From: an uncultured Ideonella sp.
Lineage (GTDB): Bacteria > Pseudomonadota > Gammaproteobacteria > Burkholderiales > Burkholderiaceae
NCBI GenBank assembly: GCA_946479475.1
Contig: CAMLGG010000071.1
Location: forward strand, 1 to 20,436
Direction of reading: 5' to 3'
Length of the DNA: 20,436 bases
Shown: positions 14,243 to 20,436 of the stretch, in pieces
Position numbering within the stretch: the first letter of the stretch is position 1
Layout of the letters: each line of letters opens with the position of its first letter
The notes under the pieces: model-generated
The model's database searches: none
The model's input: the letters and a program-made list of their open reading frames with translations, nothing else
What the model was told of the DNA's origin: nothing
Position numbers and translations under genes: made by a program

Positions 14243-15473
14243 ACAAGCTTCTCCCTCAGCCCGCCCGGCCTGGGGCTGGATCCTGCTGGCCGCCGCCGGC
14301 ACCTTCGCGCTGACGATGGGCGTTCGCCAGTCGATGGGGCTGTTCCTCGGGGCGCTGAATTCGGCCACCGCGCTGGGCCTGGCGAACATCAGCCTGGCCT
14401 TCGCGTTCGGCCAGCTCTGGTGGGGCCTGACCCAGCCGTTCGCGGGGGCCCTGGCGGACAAGCTTGGCGCGGGCCGCGTGCTCGTCGCAGGGGTCGCGCT
14501 CGTAGCGCTCGGAACGGTGCTGACGCCGTGGATGCACAGCACCGCGGGCCTCATCCTGGCCATCGGCGTGCTGGCGGCCGGCGGGGCCGGCATGGCCGGG
14601 CCGGCGGTGCTGATGGCGGCCGCCTCGCGCCTGATCCCGCCGGAGCGGCGCGGCCTGGCGACCGGCGTGGTGAATGCGGGCGGCTCGTTCGGCCAGTTCA
14701 TCATGGCCCCGATCGCCGGCGCGCTGACGCTGGGCCTGGGCTGGGACCACGCCATGCAGGTCATGGGCCTGCTGGTGCTGCTGGCGCTGCCCGCGGCGTG
14801 GGCCCTGCGCGGCAACTCCGCTCACGCGGCCGGGGCCGGCACGGCCAGGCCCGTAGGCACGCGCGAAGCCATCAGCCAGGCATTGCGCACGCCGAGCTAC
14901 CTGCTGCTCGCGGGCGGCTTTTTCGTCTGCGGCTTCCACGTGGCCTTCCTGGCGACGCACCTGCCCGGCGTGGTCGCCGCCTGCGGCCTGCCGCTTCAGT
15001 ACGGTGCGTGGGCCCTCGCGGTGCTGGGCCTGTTCAACATCGTCGGCAGCCTGGCCATGGGCTGGGCGGTGGGGCGCTGGCGCATGAAGTCGCTGCTGTC
15101 GCTGGTCTACGCCGCGCGCGGCGTCGCGGTGCTCGTCTTCCTGCTGGTGCCCAAGAGCGGCCTGGTCGTGCTCGTGTTCGCGGGCTTCATGGGCCTGACC
15201 TTCCTGTCGACCGTGCCGCCCACCGCCGGGCTGGTCGCCAAGTTCTTCGGCACAGGCAACATGGCCACGCTGTTCGGCGTGGTCATGCTTTCGCACCAGG
15301 TCGGCGGCTTCCTCGGGGCGTGGCTGGGCGGGCGGGTTTTCCAAAGCACGGGCAGCTACGACATCGTCTGGATCGTCGACATCGCGCTGGCCGTCGGCGC
15401 CGCGCTGATCCACCTGCCCATCCGCGAGGCGCCGCTTCGCCCCGCGACCTCGCTGGCCGGCGCTACCGCCTGA
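14235..15473 (+). CDS. MFS transporter
   Basis: A 412-residue inner-membrane carrier with about twelve membrane segments. The family features include GVRQSMGLFLGALNSATALGLANISLAFAFGQLWWGLTQPFAGALADKLGAGRVLV, where ADKLGAGR is the inter-helix 2/3 motif, and RRGLATGVVNAGGSFGQFI. In the second half come FNIVGSLAMGWAVGR and FGVVMLSHQVGGFLGAWLGG. It resembles CynX/oxalate-type and uncharacterised aromatic-acid carriers, but the substrate is not assignable. ATG 14235 lies inside the marR stop region (ATGACTGA), giving coupled translation. Its stop overlaps the convergent bufC-like gene's stop by 11 bases. Confidence 0.92.
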   Translation: MTEQASPSARPAWGWILLAAAGTFALTMGVRQSMGLFLGALNSATALGLANISLAFAFGQLWWGLTQPFAGALADKLGAGRVLVAGVALVALGTVLTPWMHSTAGLILAIGVLAAGGAGMAGPAVLMAAASRLIPPERRGLATGVVNAGGSFGQFIMAPIAGALTLGLGWDHAMQVMGLLVLLALPAAWALRGNSAHAAGAGTARPVGTREAISQALRTPSYLLLAGGFFVCGFHVAFLATHLPGVVAACGLPLQYGAWALAVLGLFNIVGSLAMGWAVGRWRMKSLLSLVYAARGVAVLVFLLVPKSGLVVLVFAGFMGLTFLSTVPPTAGLVAKFFGTGNMATLFGVVMLSHQVGGFLGAWLGGRVFQSTGSYDIVWIVDIALAVGAALIHLPIREAPLRPATSLAGATA

Positions 15474-16215
15474 CGAGCAGCCCGTCGTCGACCCAGCGGC
15501 GCATGGCGCTCGCCACCCAGGCAGGCGCCTCTTCGCCTCGGACGACGGTGGCCCGATCGCACAGCGCGAGGAAGGTCTCGCCGGCGAGGCAGTCGGCCAG
15601 GGCGGCCGATTCGTCGTCGTCCAGCGAGCGCCACCGCGTGTCCAGCCCCTGCCGCCACACGAGCAGGGTGTGCGGATGGGCTTGCGGCTCTTCGCTGCTG
15701 GCGTTCTCGTCGTCGGTCAGTGCTCGCCAGATTGGCTCGACGGCCCACTGCAAGGGCAGCAGCGTCACGGAAGGATGTGGCGCGAAGTGAGTGTCGGCCC
15801 ATTGCGACGGGGGCAGCGCGGCGAGGTCCTCGAAGCCGAGGGGCAAAGCGTCGGCGGCGTCGAAGCTCAGGCCCATTGCCCATTCCATCGCGGCCAGGTC
15901 GGCCAGCGCGGGATGGGGCAGGGCTTCGGCATGGCCGGCGGCCCACTCCGGCAGCCGGTCGCCGAACCACCGGATCGACGGGGTGCGGGAAGGGTGGTCC
16001 GCGAGGTAGCCGAGCGCGAGCTCGCGAAACCCGTCGTCGCCCAGGACACGATGCAGCACGGGGTAGTTGCTGCGCAGCGCCTCGACAAGGCGTGCGCGGT
16101 AGGCGTGGTGGTAGACATCGAGGCGCGCCGGCGCCGCCAGCAAGCCGGATGGCGCGGCGGCATCGCAGCCGTCCAGCAGCGCCGCGAAGGCCCGTTGCCG
16201 GGCGATGAGGTTCAA
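15463..16215 (-). CDS. bufC: BufC-like DUF2063 protein (MNIO partner)
   Basis: A 250-residue protein with the DUF2063 'putative DNA-binding' domain at about residues 1-95: [14 protein letters not shown], then [62 protein letters not shown]. In bufferin and related RiPP systems this domain recruits the precursor to the DUF692 (MNIO) enzyme rather than binding DNA (family knowledge). The start is TTG at 16215, with GGAGG seven bases upstream. It overlaps the bufB stop as TTGA, so translation is coupled. The longer frame to 16380 lies over bufB and is rejected. Confidence 0.9.
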   Translation of the reverse strand: MNLIARQRAFAALLDGCDAAAPSGLLAAPARLDVYHHAYRARLVEALRSNYPVLHRVLGDDGFRELALGYLADHPSRTPSIRWFGDRLPEWAAGHAEALPHPALADLAAMEWAMGLSFDAADALPLGFEDLAALPPSQWADTHFAPHPSVTLLPLQWAVEPIWRALTDDENASSEEPQAHPHTLLVWRQGLDTRWRSLDDDESAALADCLAGETFLALCDRATVVRGEEAPAWVASAMRRWVDDGLLVRR

Positions 16216-17057
16216 GGCGCGACCTCCAGGGCGAGGGCGGCCTCGGCTTCGCGGCGGGCACGGCCCAGCTCCGCGACCAGCTCGGCCAGCGGCGGGATGT
16301 GGTCGTCGCGCTCGATCATCGTCGGCACCGGCCCGAAGCGGGCGACGGTGTGACGGTAGAGCGCCCAGACCGCTTCGCACACGGGGTGGTCATGGGTGTC
16401 GACGAGCAAGCCGTCTTCGTTCGCCTCGTGACCGGCGAGATGGATCTGGCGCACGCGCTCGCCCGGCATCGCATCGATGAATCTGCGCGGGTCGAAGCCG
16501 TGGTTGCTCGCGCTGACATAGACGTTGTTGACGTCGAGCAGCAATTCGCAGTCGGCGCGGCGGGCGAGCTCGGCGAGGAATTCCCACTCGGCCATCTCGT
16601 CGGCTGCCCAGCGCACGTAACTCGATACGTTCTCGAGCACGAGCCGCCGGCCCAGCAGGTCCTGCACGCGCATCACGCGCGTGGCGACGTGGCCGAGGGC
16701 CTCTTCCGTGTAGGGCAGCGGCAGCAGATCGTGCCGGTTGGATCCGTCGACGCCGGTCCAGCACAGGTGATCGGAGATCCACGCGGGCTCGATGCGGTCC
16801 GCCAGGGCCTTGAGCTCGCGCAGGTAGCCCAGGTCCAGCGGATCCGTGCCGCCTATCGACATCGACACGCCGTGCATCACCATCGGACAGTCTCGCCGGA
16901 TCGCGTCCAGGTGCGCCAGCGGCTTGCCGCCGGGCACCAGGTAGTTCTCGCTGATGACCTCGAGCCAGTCCACGCCGAGCCTTCGCGCCGGCGTGGCCCG
17001 AAAGTCGGCGTAGTGGTCGGTCCGCAGGCCGAGGCCGAAGCCAAGCAACTTGTTCAT
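16212..17057 (-). CDS. bufB: BufB-like MNIO-family iron oxidase (DUF692)
   Basis: A 281-residue TIM-barrel enzyme of the multinuclear non-heme iron oxidase family that modifies cysteines in a precursor peptide. From the ATG at 17057, conserved metal ligands and neighbours appear in order: GFGLGLR, VISENYL (Glu37), [11 protein letters not shown] (His62), ISDHLCW (His97), [17 protein letters not shown] (Glu142), [18 protein letters not shown] (Asp175, Asn178, His186), QIHLAGHE (His206), DTHDHPV and MIERDDHIP (Glu249). This is a full set, so it should be active. ATG 17093 would add 12 residues but has no ribosome site; GGAG lies 14 bases before 17057, so neither start is certain. It lies between the precursor gene and bufC on the minus strand. 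Confidence 0.92.
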   Translation of the reverse strand: MNKLLGFGLGLRTDHYADFRATPARRLGVDWLEVISENYLVPGGKPLAHLDAIRRDCPMVMHGVSMSIGGTDPLDLGYLRELKALADRIEPAWISDHLCWTGVDGSNRHDLLPLPYTEEALGHVATRVMRVQDLLGRRLVLENVSSYVRWAADEMAEWEFLAELARRADCELLLDVNNVYVSASNHGFDPRRFIDAMPGERVRQIHLAGHEANEDGLLVDTHDHPVCEAVWALYRHTVARFGPVPTMIERDDHIPPLAELVAELGRARREAEAALALEVAP

Positions 17058-17107
17058 GGCGTTGGCGCGGCGCTCCAAAGGAGCCGCCGCCATTCAAGGG
17101 CGTGCGC

Positions 17108-17168
17108 GGATCCGGCTTCGCCGGTCCGCTGCGCGAGCCCCCTCGGGGGGCAGCCCCCGGAAGGGGGC
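17108..17168. repeat. Three consecutive hairpins between bufA and bufB
   Basis: Stem 1 (17108-17127) pairs CCGGC with GCCGG over a TTC loop, extended by GGA/TCC. Stem 2 (17137-17151) pairs GCCCCC with GGGGGC over TCG. Stem 3 (17153-17168) pairs GCCCCC with GGGGGC over GGAA. They begin eight bases after the bufA stop on the minus strand and end before bufB. The GC-run layout resembles an intergenic repeat common in Comamonadaceae genomes (recall, not checked). No U-tract follows. Confidence 0.7.
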
Positions 17169-17175
17169 GTGGGGG

Positions 17176-17439
17176 TCAACCGTTCACGACCATGCCGCCG
17201 GCCTTGGTGCACTCGTCGGCCGACTTCTTCGTGACCCAGCCCTGGCCCTTGCAGCTGTTGTGGCCCTTGCATTCGCTCTTGGCGGTCTTGCACTCGGACG
17301 TGCCCTTGCAGCTGTTGACACCCGCGCATTTCACGCCGGCGTCCTCGGCATGGGCGGCCAGCGGCGCGGCGCCGAGCGCGAACAGGGCGGCGGCGGCAGC
17401 AGCGACGGCCAGGCCGGACTTGGTGGTGATGGCATTCAT
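17176..17439 (-). CDS. bufA: Bufferin-type six-cysteine RiPP precursor
   Basis: An 87-residue secreted precursor. Residues 1-31 form a Sec signal (GLAVAAAAAALFALGAAPLAAHA). The mature 56 residues carry six cysteines: Cys38, 44, 50, 57, 63 and 77. Two related units are visible, CAGVNSCKGTSEC and CKGHNSCKGQGW, the pattern of bufferin precursors that bind copper after the MNIO enzyme modifies cysteines to thiooxazole-type groups (family knowledge). GAGGAG lies six bases before the ATG. Its next gene on the strand is the MNIO enzyme, then DUF2063, which settles the class. It should act in the periplasm as a metal buffer under copper stress; copper specificity here is inferred. Confidence 0.9.
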   Translation of the reverse strand: MNAITTKSGLAVAAAAAALFALGAAPLAAHAEDAGVKCAGVNSCKGTSECKTAKSECKGHNSCKGQGWVTKKSADECTKAGGMVVNG

Positions 17440-17545
17440 GGTTGGCTCCTCGAAAGTGTTGAAGCGGAATGGACAAAGGGCGGGTGCCCGCTCGAAGCCC
17501 GGGCGCAGGCGCGTCGTTTGCCGATGCGTTTGCGACCTTGCCGCC

Positions 17546-17575
17546 GTTGGTCGTACCGGCGGCCGGGTTCTTACA
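17546..17575 (-). promoter_or_regulatory. Candidate ECF-sigma-type promoter for bufABC
   Basis: On the minus strand, TGTAAGAACC (17575-17566) is followed by CGACCAAC (17553-17546), with 17 bases between TGTAA and CGACC. The layout recalls ECF-sigma promoters with a TGTAA/AACC -35 and a CGxCC -10. The predicted start is about 100 bases before bufA. No ECF sigma gene lies in the window, so the assignment rests on pattern alone. Confidence 0.35.
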
Positions 17576-17689
17576 GCCCTTACGCACTGACCTTCGAAAT
17601 GGACGCAGCAACCCGGTGCTGGAACTGTTTCACGCTGGTTGCCGCTTCGTGCTGCAGCCAGGACGCGCTTTTCACCAGAATTCCGGCCC

Positions 17690-18202
17690 ATGACGAGAAG
17701 AATCCTGATCGGGGCGCTGGCGGGAGCGGCGCTGACGGTGACGGTCATGTCCGCCGCTGACTCCATCCGCTACCACCGCGGTGCGCCGGGGCCGTCGGTC
17801 GAGGCGGTCGAACGTCCTCTCGACGTGTTCCAGGTCGATCCGAGCTGGATCCTTTCAGGACGGCCGGTCTTTCGCGGGGTCGAGACCGTGCGCTCGCCCG
17901 ACGGCGAGGTGGTCAGCGGGCTGTGGGCGTGCGAAGGGCCGACGTCTTTCGTCTGGCACTTCAGCCACGACGAGACGGTGCACCTGCTGGAAGGCTTGGT
18001 CGAGGTCGAGTACCAGGGCCGGCGCTTTCGCATCGAGCCGGGCGACACGGCCAGCTTCCATGCCGGCACGCAGGCCGTGTGGCATGTACCGCAGCATGCG
18101 AAGAAGGCCTACACCCTGCACCAGCCGGGGCTGCTGGTGCGGGCCTGGCGCAAGCTCGGCCGGTTGTGGGCCGGGCAGGCGGGGGCACGCCCGCCCGGCT
18201 GA
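17690..18202 (+). CDS. Membrane-anchored cupin-domain protein
   Basis: A 170-residue protein. Residues 1-24 are a basic start plus a hydrophobic segment (RRILIGALAGAALTVTVMSAA), a signal anchor or signal peptide. Residues 75-145 are a small cupin barrel of the Cupin_3/DUF861 type: SGLWACEGPTSFVWHFSHDETVHLLEGLVEVEYQG, then FRIEPGDTASFHAGTQAVWHV. Possible metal ligands are His93, Glu95, His98 and His124. The function is unknown; such cupins range from enzymes to sensors. It is divergent from bufA over a 250-base gap and ends 37 bases from the convergent Rieske gene. The ATG at 17690 is preferred to an upstream ATG at 17639 because the signal segment follows directly. Confidence 0.8.
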   Translation: MTRRILIGALAGAALTVTVMSAADSIRYHRGAPGPSVEAVERPLDVFQVDPSWILSGRPVFRGVETVRSPDGEVVSGLWACEGPTSFVWHFSHDETVHLLEGLVEVEYQGRRFRIEPGDTASFHAGTQAVWHVPQHAKKAYTLHQPGLLVRAWRKLGRLWAGQAGARPPG

Positions 18203-18239
18203 CGTTCCGCGGCCCGGCGAGAGCCCGGACCTGTGGCTG

Positions 18240-19364
18240 TCACCAGCTCGCCCGCCCCAGTCCCATCACTCGCCGGTACCACTCGTGGAAGTGACGCATG
18301 CCGTCTTCCATCGGGCTCTGGTAGGGCCCGGCCTCGTCGTCGCCGCGGTCGAACAGGGCCTTGCGGCCGGCGTCCATCCGCTCGGCGATCTCGTCGTCCT
18401 CGATGCACGTCTCCATGTAGGCCGCGCGCTGGGCCTGCACGAACTCGCGTTCGAAGGCGGCGATCTCCTCCGGGTAGTAGAACTCGACGACGTTGAGCGT
18501 CTTCTGCGGGCCTTGCGGGTACAGCGTGGACACGGTCAGCACGTGCGGGTACCACTCGATCATGATGTTCGGGTAGTACGTGAGCCAGATCGCGCCTTGC
18601 CGGGGCGCGCGGCCCTCGCCGAGCTTGAGCACCTCGTCCTGCAGGCGGCGGTAGGTGGGTGAGCCCGCGCGCTCCAGGCCGTTGTGCACGCCGACCGTCT
18701 GCACGGAGTAGTGCTTGCCGAACTCCCAGCGCAGGTCGTCACAGGTGACGAAGTTGCCGAGGCCCGGGTGGAAGGGGCCGACGTGATAGTCCTCGAGGTA
18801 GACCTCGATGAAGGTCTTCCAGTTGTAGTCGCACTCGTGCATCTCGACGTGGTCGAGCACGTAGCCCGAGAAGTCGAGCTCGGCGCGGGGGCCGAGGTGC
18901 GCCAGGTCGGCCGCGATGTCGCGCCCGTTGTCCTCGAAGACCAGGCCGTTCCAGGTCCGCACCTTGTAGTTGTTCAGGTGCAGGCAGGGGTCCTGCCTGA
19001 AGTGCGGCGCCCCGATCAATTGGCCCGACAGGTCGTACGTCCAGCGGTGCAGCGGGCAGACGATGTTCGAGCGGGTGTGGCCGCGCCCGCGCAGCATCAC
19101 CGCCTGTCGGTGACGGCACACGTTCGAGACGAGCTCCACGCCCTTTCGGGTGCGCACGAGGGCTCTGCCCTCGCCCTCCTGTGGCAGCGCGTAGTAATCG
19201 CCTACCTCGGGCACGGACAGCTCATGCGCGAGGTAGCGCGGTCCGTGCTGGAAGATGAGTTCCTGCTCCCTGCGGAGCAAGCCCTCATCGAAGTAGGTGG
19301 AGACAGAGAGTTGAGAGCGCGTCGTGCGCTCCAGAGCTTCCAGCGTGATGCTCAGGTCCGACAT
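18240..19364 (-). CDS. Rieske-type ring-hydroxylating oxygenase alpha subunit
   Basis: A 374-residue mononuclear iron oxygenase. The Rieske [2Fe-2S] ligands are Cys83 and His85 (NVCRHRQAVM) and Cys103 and His106 (VCPLHRWTYD). The catalytic domain has NWKTFIEVYLEDYHVGPFHPGL (181-202), with Asp192 bridging the domains and His194 and His199 binding the iron. These features indicate an active oxygenase working with a separate reductase; none is in the window. The substrate (aromatic, choline-like or demethylation) is unknown. ATG 19364 is chosen because the family N-terminus starts there; the upstream extension to 19538 looks non-coding. A candidate -10, TACAAT, is at 19473-19468 on the minus strand. 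Confidence 0.9.
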   Translation of the reverse strand: MSDLSITLEALERTTRSQLSVSTYFDEGLLRREQELIFQHGPRYLAHELSVPEVGDYYALPQEGEGRALVRTRKGVELVSNVCRHRQAVMLRGRGHTRSNIVCPLHRWTYDLSGQLIGAPHFRQDPCLHLNNYKVRTWNGLVFEDNGRDIAADLAHLGPRAELDFSGYVLDHVEMHECDYNWKTFIEVYLEDYHVGPFHPGLGNFVTCDDLRWEFGKHYSVQTVGVHNGLERAGSPTYRRLQDEVLKLGEGRAPRQGAIWLTYYPNIMIEWYPHVLTVSTLYPQGPQKTLNVVEFYYPEEIAAFEREFVQAQRAAYMETCIEDDEIAERMDAGRKALFDRGDDEAGPYQSPMEDGMRHFHEWYRRVMGLGRASW

Positions 19365-19430
19365 GATCCCCAGGATCTCCTGCAAACCCCCCACCCGGTG
19401 GCCCCGCGGATGGGTTTTCGACAAATGAAA

Positions 19431-19461
19431 CCCCGCTGGATCCGGTGGGATGCCAGCGGGG
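19431..19461 (-). promoter_or_regulatory. Leader hairpin at predicted transcript start of the Rieske gene
   Basis: CCCCGCTGG (19431-19439) and CCAGCGGGG (19453-19461) are a perfect 9-bp inverted repeat with a 13-base loop. A minus-strand TACAAT -10 (19473-19468) predicts a transcript starting near 19461, so the stem would be the first thing transcribed. On that strand the stem is followed by TTTCATTTG, a poor U-tract. Confidence 0.4.
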
Positions 19462-19581
19462 GCCGCTATTGTAGCCGGGCCTTGTAGGTTCCAGGCCACG
19501 TTCCTGCCCGCCTCGAGCAGGATTTGCGTCCATTTCATGACATTGCCAGCGGTTACCGGGTAAACGTGAGCTGTCGCTGAC

Positions 19582-19587
19582 TACAAT
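19582..19587 (+). promoter_or_regulatory. Candidate -10 box of the xseB-ispA operon
   Basis: TACAAT matches the sigma-70 -10 consensus at five of six bases and predicts a start near 19594, 18 bases before the xseB ATG. No good -35 lies at the right spacing (GGTAAA at 17 bases), so confidence is modest. It argues against a TTG start at 19594. Confidence 0.35.
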
Positions 19588-19611
19588 CTCCCTTTGATTT
19601 CACCAACCGGA

Positions 19612-19860
19612 ATGCCCAGCGACGACAACCCCGCTGCACCGGCTGCCGGGGAGCCTGCGAGCTACGAGGCGGCCCTGGCTGAGCTGGACGCCCTCGTGCA
19701 GACCATGGAAGGTGGGCAGCTGCCGCTGGACAGGCTGCTCGAGGGCTACCGCCGGGGGGCGCGCCTGCTGGAGTTCTGCCGCGAGCGCCTGGCTGCCGTC
19801 GAGACGCAAGTGAAGGTCCTGGAGGAAGGGCTGCAAAGGCCCTGGACGAACACACCATGA
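19612..19860 (+). CDS. xseB: Exodeoxyribonuclease VII small subunit
   Basis: An 82-residue protein, the usual size for the small subunit of exonuclease VII, which trims single-stranded DNA together with the XseA large subunit. The conserved core is [57 protein letters not shown], with the family's two-helix pattern. ATG 19612 is used; a TTG at 19594 would add six residues but coincides with the predicted transcript start. Its TGA overlaps the ispA ATG (ATGA), the standard xseB-ispA order in proteobacteria. Confidence 0.95.
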   Translation: MPSDDNPAAPAAGEPASYEAALAELDALVQTMEGGQLPLDRLLEGYRRGARLLEFCRERLAAVETQVKVLEEGLQRPWTNTP

Positions 19861-20436
19861 AACCCGACGACTTTGACGCCTGGGTTCGGCTGGAGCTGGC
19901 CGCGATCGAATCGGCGCTCGACCGCCTCGTGCCCACCGACCCGCCCGCCGGGCTGGGCGATGCCATGCGCTATGCCGTGCTCGACGGCGGCAAACGTCTT
20001 CGCCCGTTGCTGGCCCTGGCGGCGTGCGAGGCGGTCGACGGCCAGTCCGAAGCCGCCATGCGCGCGGCCGTGGCGGTCGAGCTGATCCACGCCTACTCGC
20101 TGGTGCACGACGACATGCCCTGCATGGACGACGATGCGCTGCGCCGCGGCAAGCCGACGGTCCACGTCAAGTACGGCGAGGCCCAGGCCATGCTGGCCGG
20201 CGATGCGATGCAGGCCCTCGCCTTCGAGGTCCTCACGCCGGAGGAAGGCATCGATCCGAAGCTGCAGGCCCGCCTCGTGGGCCTGCTGCGCGCGGCCGGG
20301 AGCGAGTCCGAGCGGGAGCTGCCATTCGATCTGGTCGGTGGCGCGGGTCCGCGTGGGGGAGAGCGCATCGAAGCCGTGGAGGTGCTCCCACCGATCGAAC
20401 GGGCCACGCAGCATCCGGTCGCGGAACCGTTCCGGC
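19857..20436 (+). CDS. ispA: Farnesyl diphosphate synthase, broken after residue 150
   Basis: IspA condenses isopentenyl diphosphate with dimethylallyl/geranyl diphosphate to make farnesyl diphosphate. Recognisable features are [10 protein letters not shown] (43-52), the first Asp-rich motif [10 protein letters not shown] (84-93) with RRGKPT after it, and [20 protein letters not shown]. Sequence typical of IspA continues to LLRAAGSE at residue 150 (base 20306). The next residues should read about GMAGGQAIDL but instead are [12 protein letters not shown], with no similarity I can see. The frame stays open to the window edge. The bases after 20306 read as another gene on the minus strand, so the second Asp-rich motif is missing. 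Overlap with xseB is ATGA. Confidence 0.85.
   Translation, partial: MKPDDFDAWVRLELAAIESALDRLVPTDPPAGLGDAMRYAVLDGGKRLRPLLALAACEAVDGQSEAAMRAAVAVELIHAYSLVHDDMPCMDDDALRRGKPTVHVKYGEAQAMLAGDAMQALAFEVLTPEEGIDPKLQARLVGLLRAAGSESERELPFDLVGGAGPRGGERIEAVEVLPPIERATQHPVAEPFR
20307..20435 (-). pseudogene. Internal fragment of an SRPBCC-family protein
   Basis: Forty-three codons read without stop on the minus strand from the window edge: residues include [19 protein letters not shown] and [14 protein letters not shown]. This matches the pattern of SRPBCC/cyclase-dehydrase proteins (GPF-x-x-W-x-H-x-H-x-F, then D-x-I-E-Y-x-L-P-L-G). Both ends are missing: the 5' part lies outside the window and the 3' part is cut exactly where ispA homology ends. 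It may be a contig-end artefact. Confidence 0.6.

Noticed and set aside
16216..16380. N-terminal extension of the bufC gene to 305 residues
   Set aside because: It overlaps bufB out of frame; TTG 16215 has GGAGG and TTGA coupling, and domain homology starts there.
17108..17168. CRISPR-like or mobile repeat array
   Set aside because: Three hairpins with different sequences and no spacer regularity; no cas or transposase gene.

Overview
The window is about 20.4 kb of very GC-rich DNA in which nearly all true genes have G or C at third codon positions. Gene content points to a betaproteobacterium of the order Burkholderiales, probably the Comamonadaceae/Rubrivivax-Leptothrix side. The clues are two Bug-type solute receptors, a DUF3717-DUF1289 protein, a GC-rich intergenic hairpin cluster, and an xseB-ispA pair. 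No rRNA, tRNA, insertion sequence, phage gene or CRISPR array was seen. Once shadow frames are removed, no gap between genes exceeds about 250 bases.

Layout. (1) 1-817: 3' part of a HerA-like P-loop ATPase. (2) 851-5069: a divergent pair. On the minus strand lies an operon for a D-2-hydroxyacid dehydrogenase and two Bug receptors. Facing away from it is a citrate synthase-like enzyme with an N-terminal DNA-binding domain. The 108-bp gap holds a 36-bp dyad with two mirror-image promoters. (3) 5082-8116: two small unknown proteins, an orphan PotF-like polyamine receptor, a small exported protein and a TPR protein. (4) 8245-11239: a Cpx-like envelope-stress operon (Spy/CpxP-like protein, OmpR-type regulator, sensor kinase) preceded by a textbook CpxR box. 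(5) 11157-13069: a DUF3717-DUF1289 protein translationally coupled to a MATE exporter. (6) 13154-15473: a PaaI-type thioesterase divergent from a marR-MFS operon, with a tandem palindrome over both -10 elements. (7) 15463-17439: a minimal bufferin operon bufA-bufB-bufC, with a hairpin cluster between precursor and maturase. Next to it is a divergent membrane-anchored cupin protein (17690-18202). (8) 18240-19364: a Rieske oxygenase alpha-type subunit. (9) 19612-20436: xseB and the start of ispA.

The right end is suspicious. IspA homology stops at about 20306. From 20307 the minus strand reads as an internal piece of an SRPBCC-family protein. Both genes break at the same base, which suggests a chimeric contig end or a real rearrangement.

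The leading candidate for an undescribed system is the DNA-binding citrate synthase with its divergent hydroxyacid dehydrogenase/receptor operon. It could be a metabolic enzyme that senses its own substrate and controls uptake. The bufferin operon with its inter-gene hairpins and the self-contained Cpx module come next. Functions were assigned by reading motifs; no database search was run.
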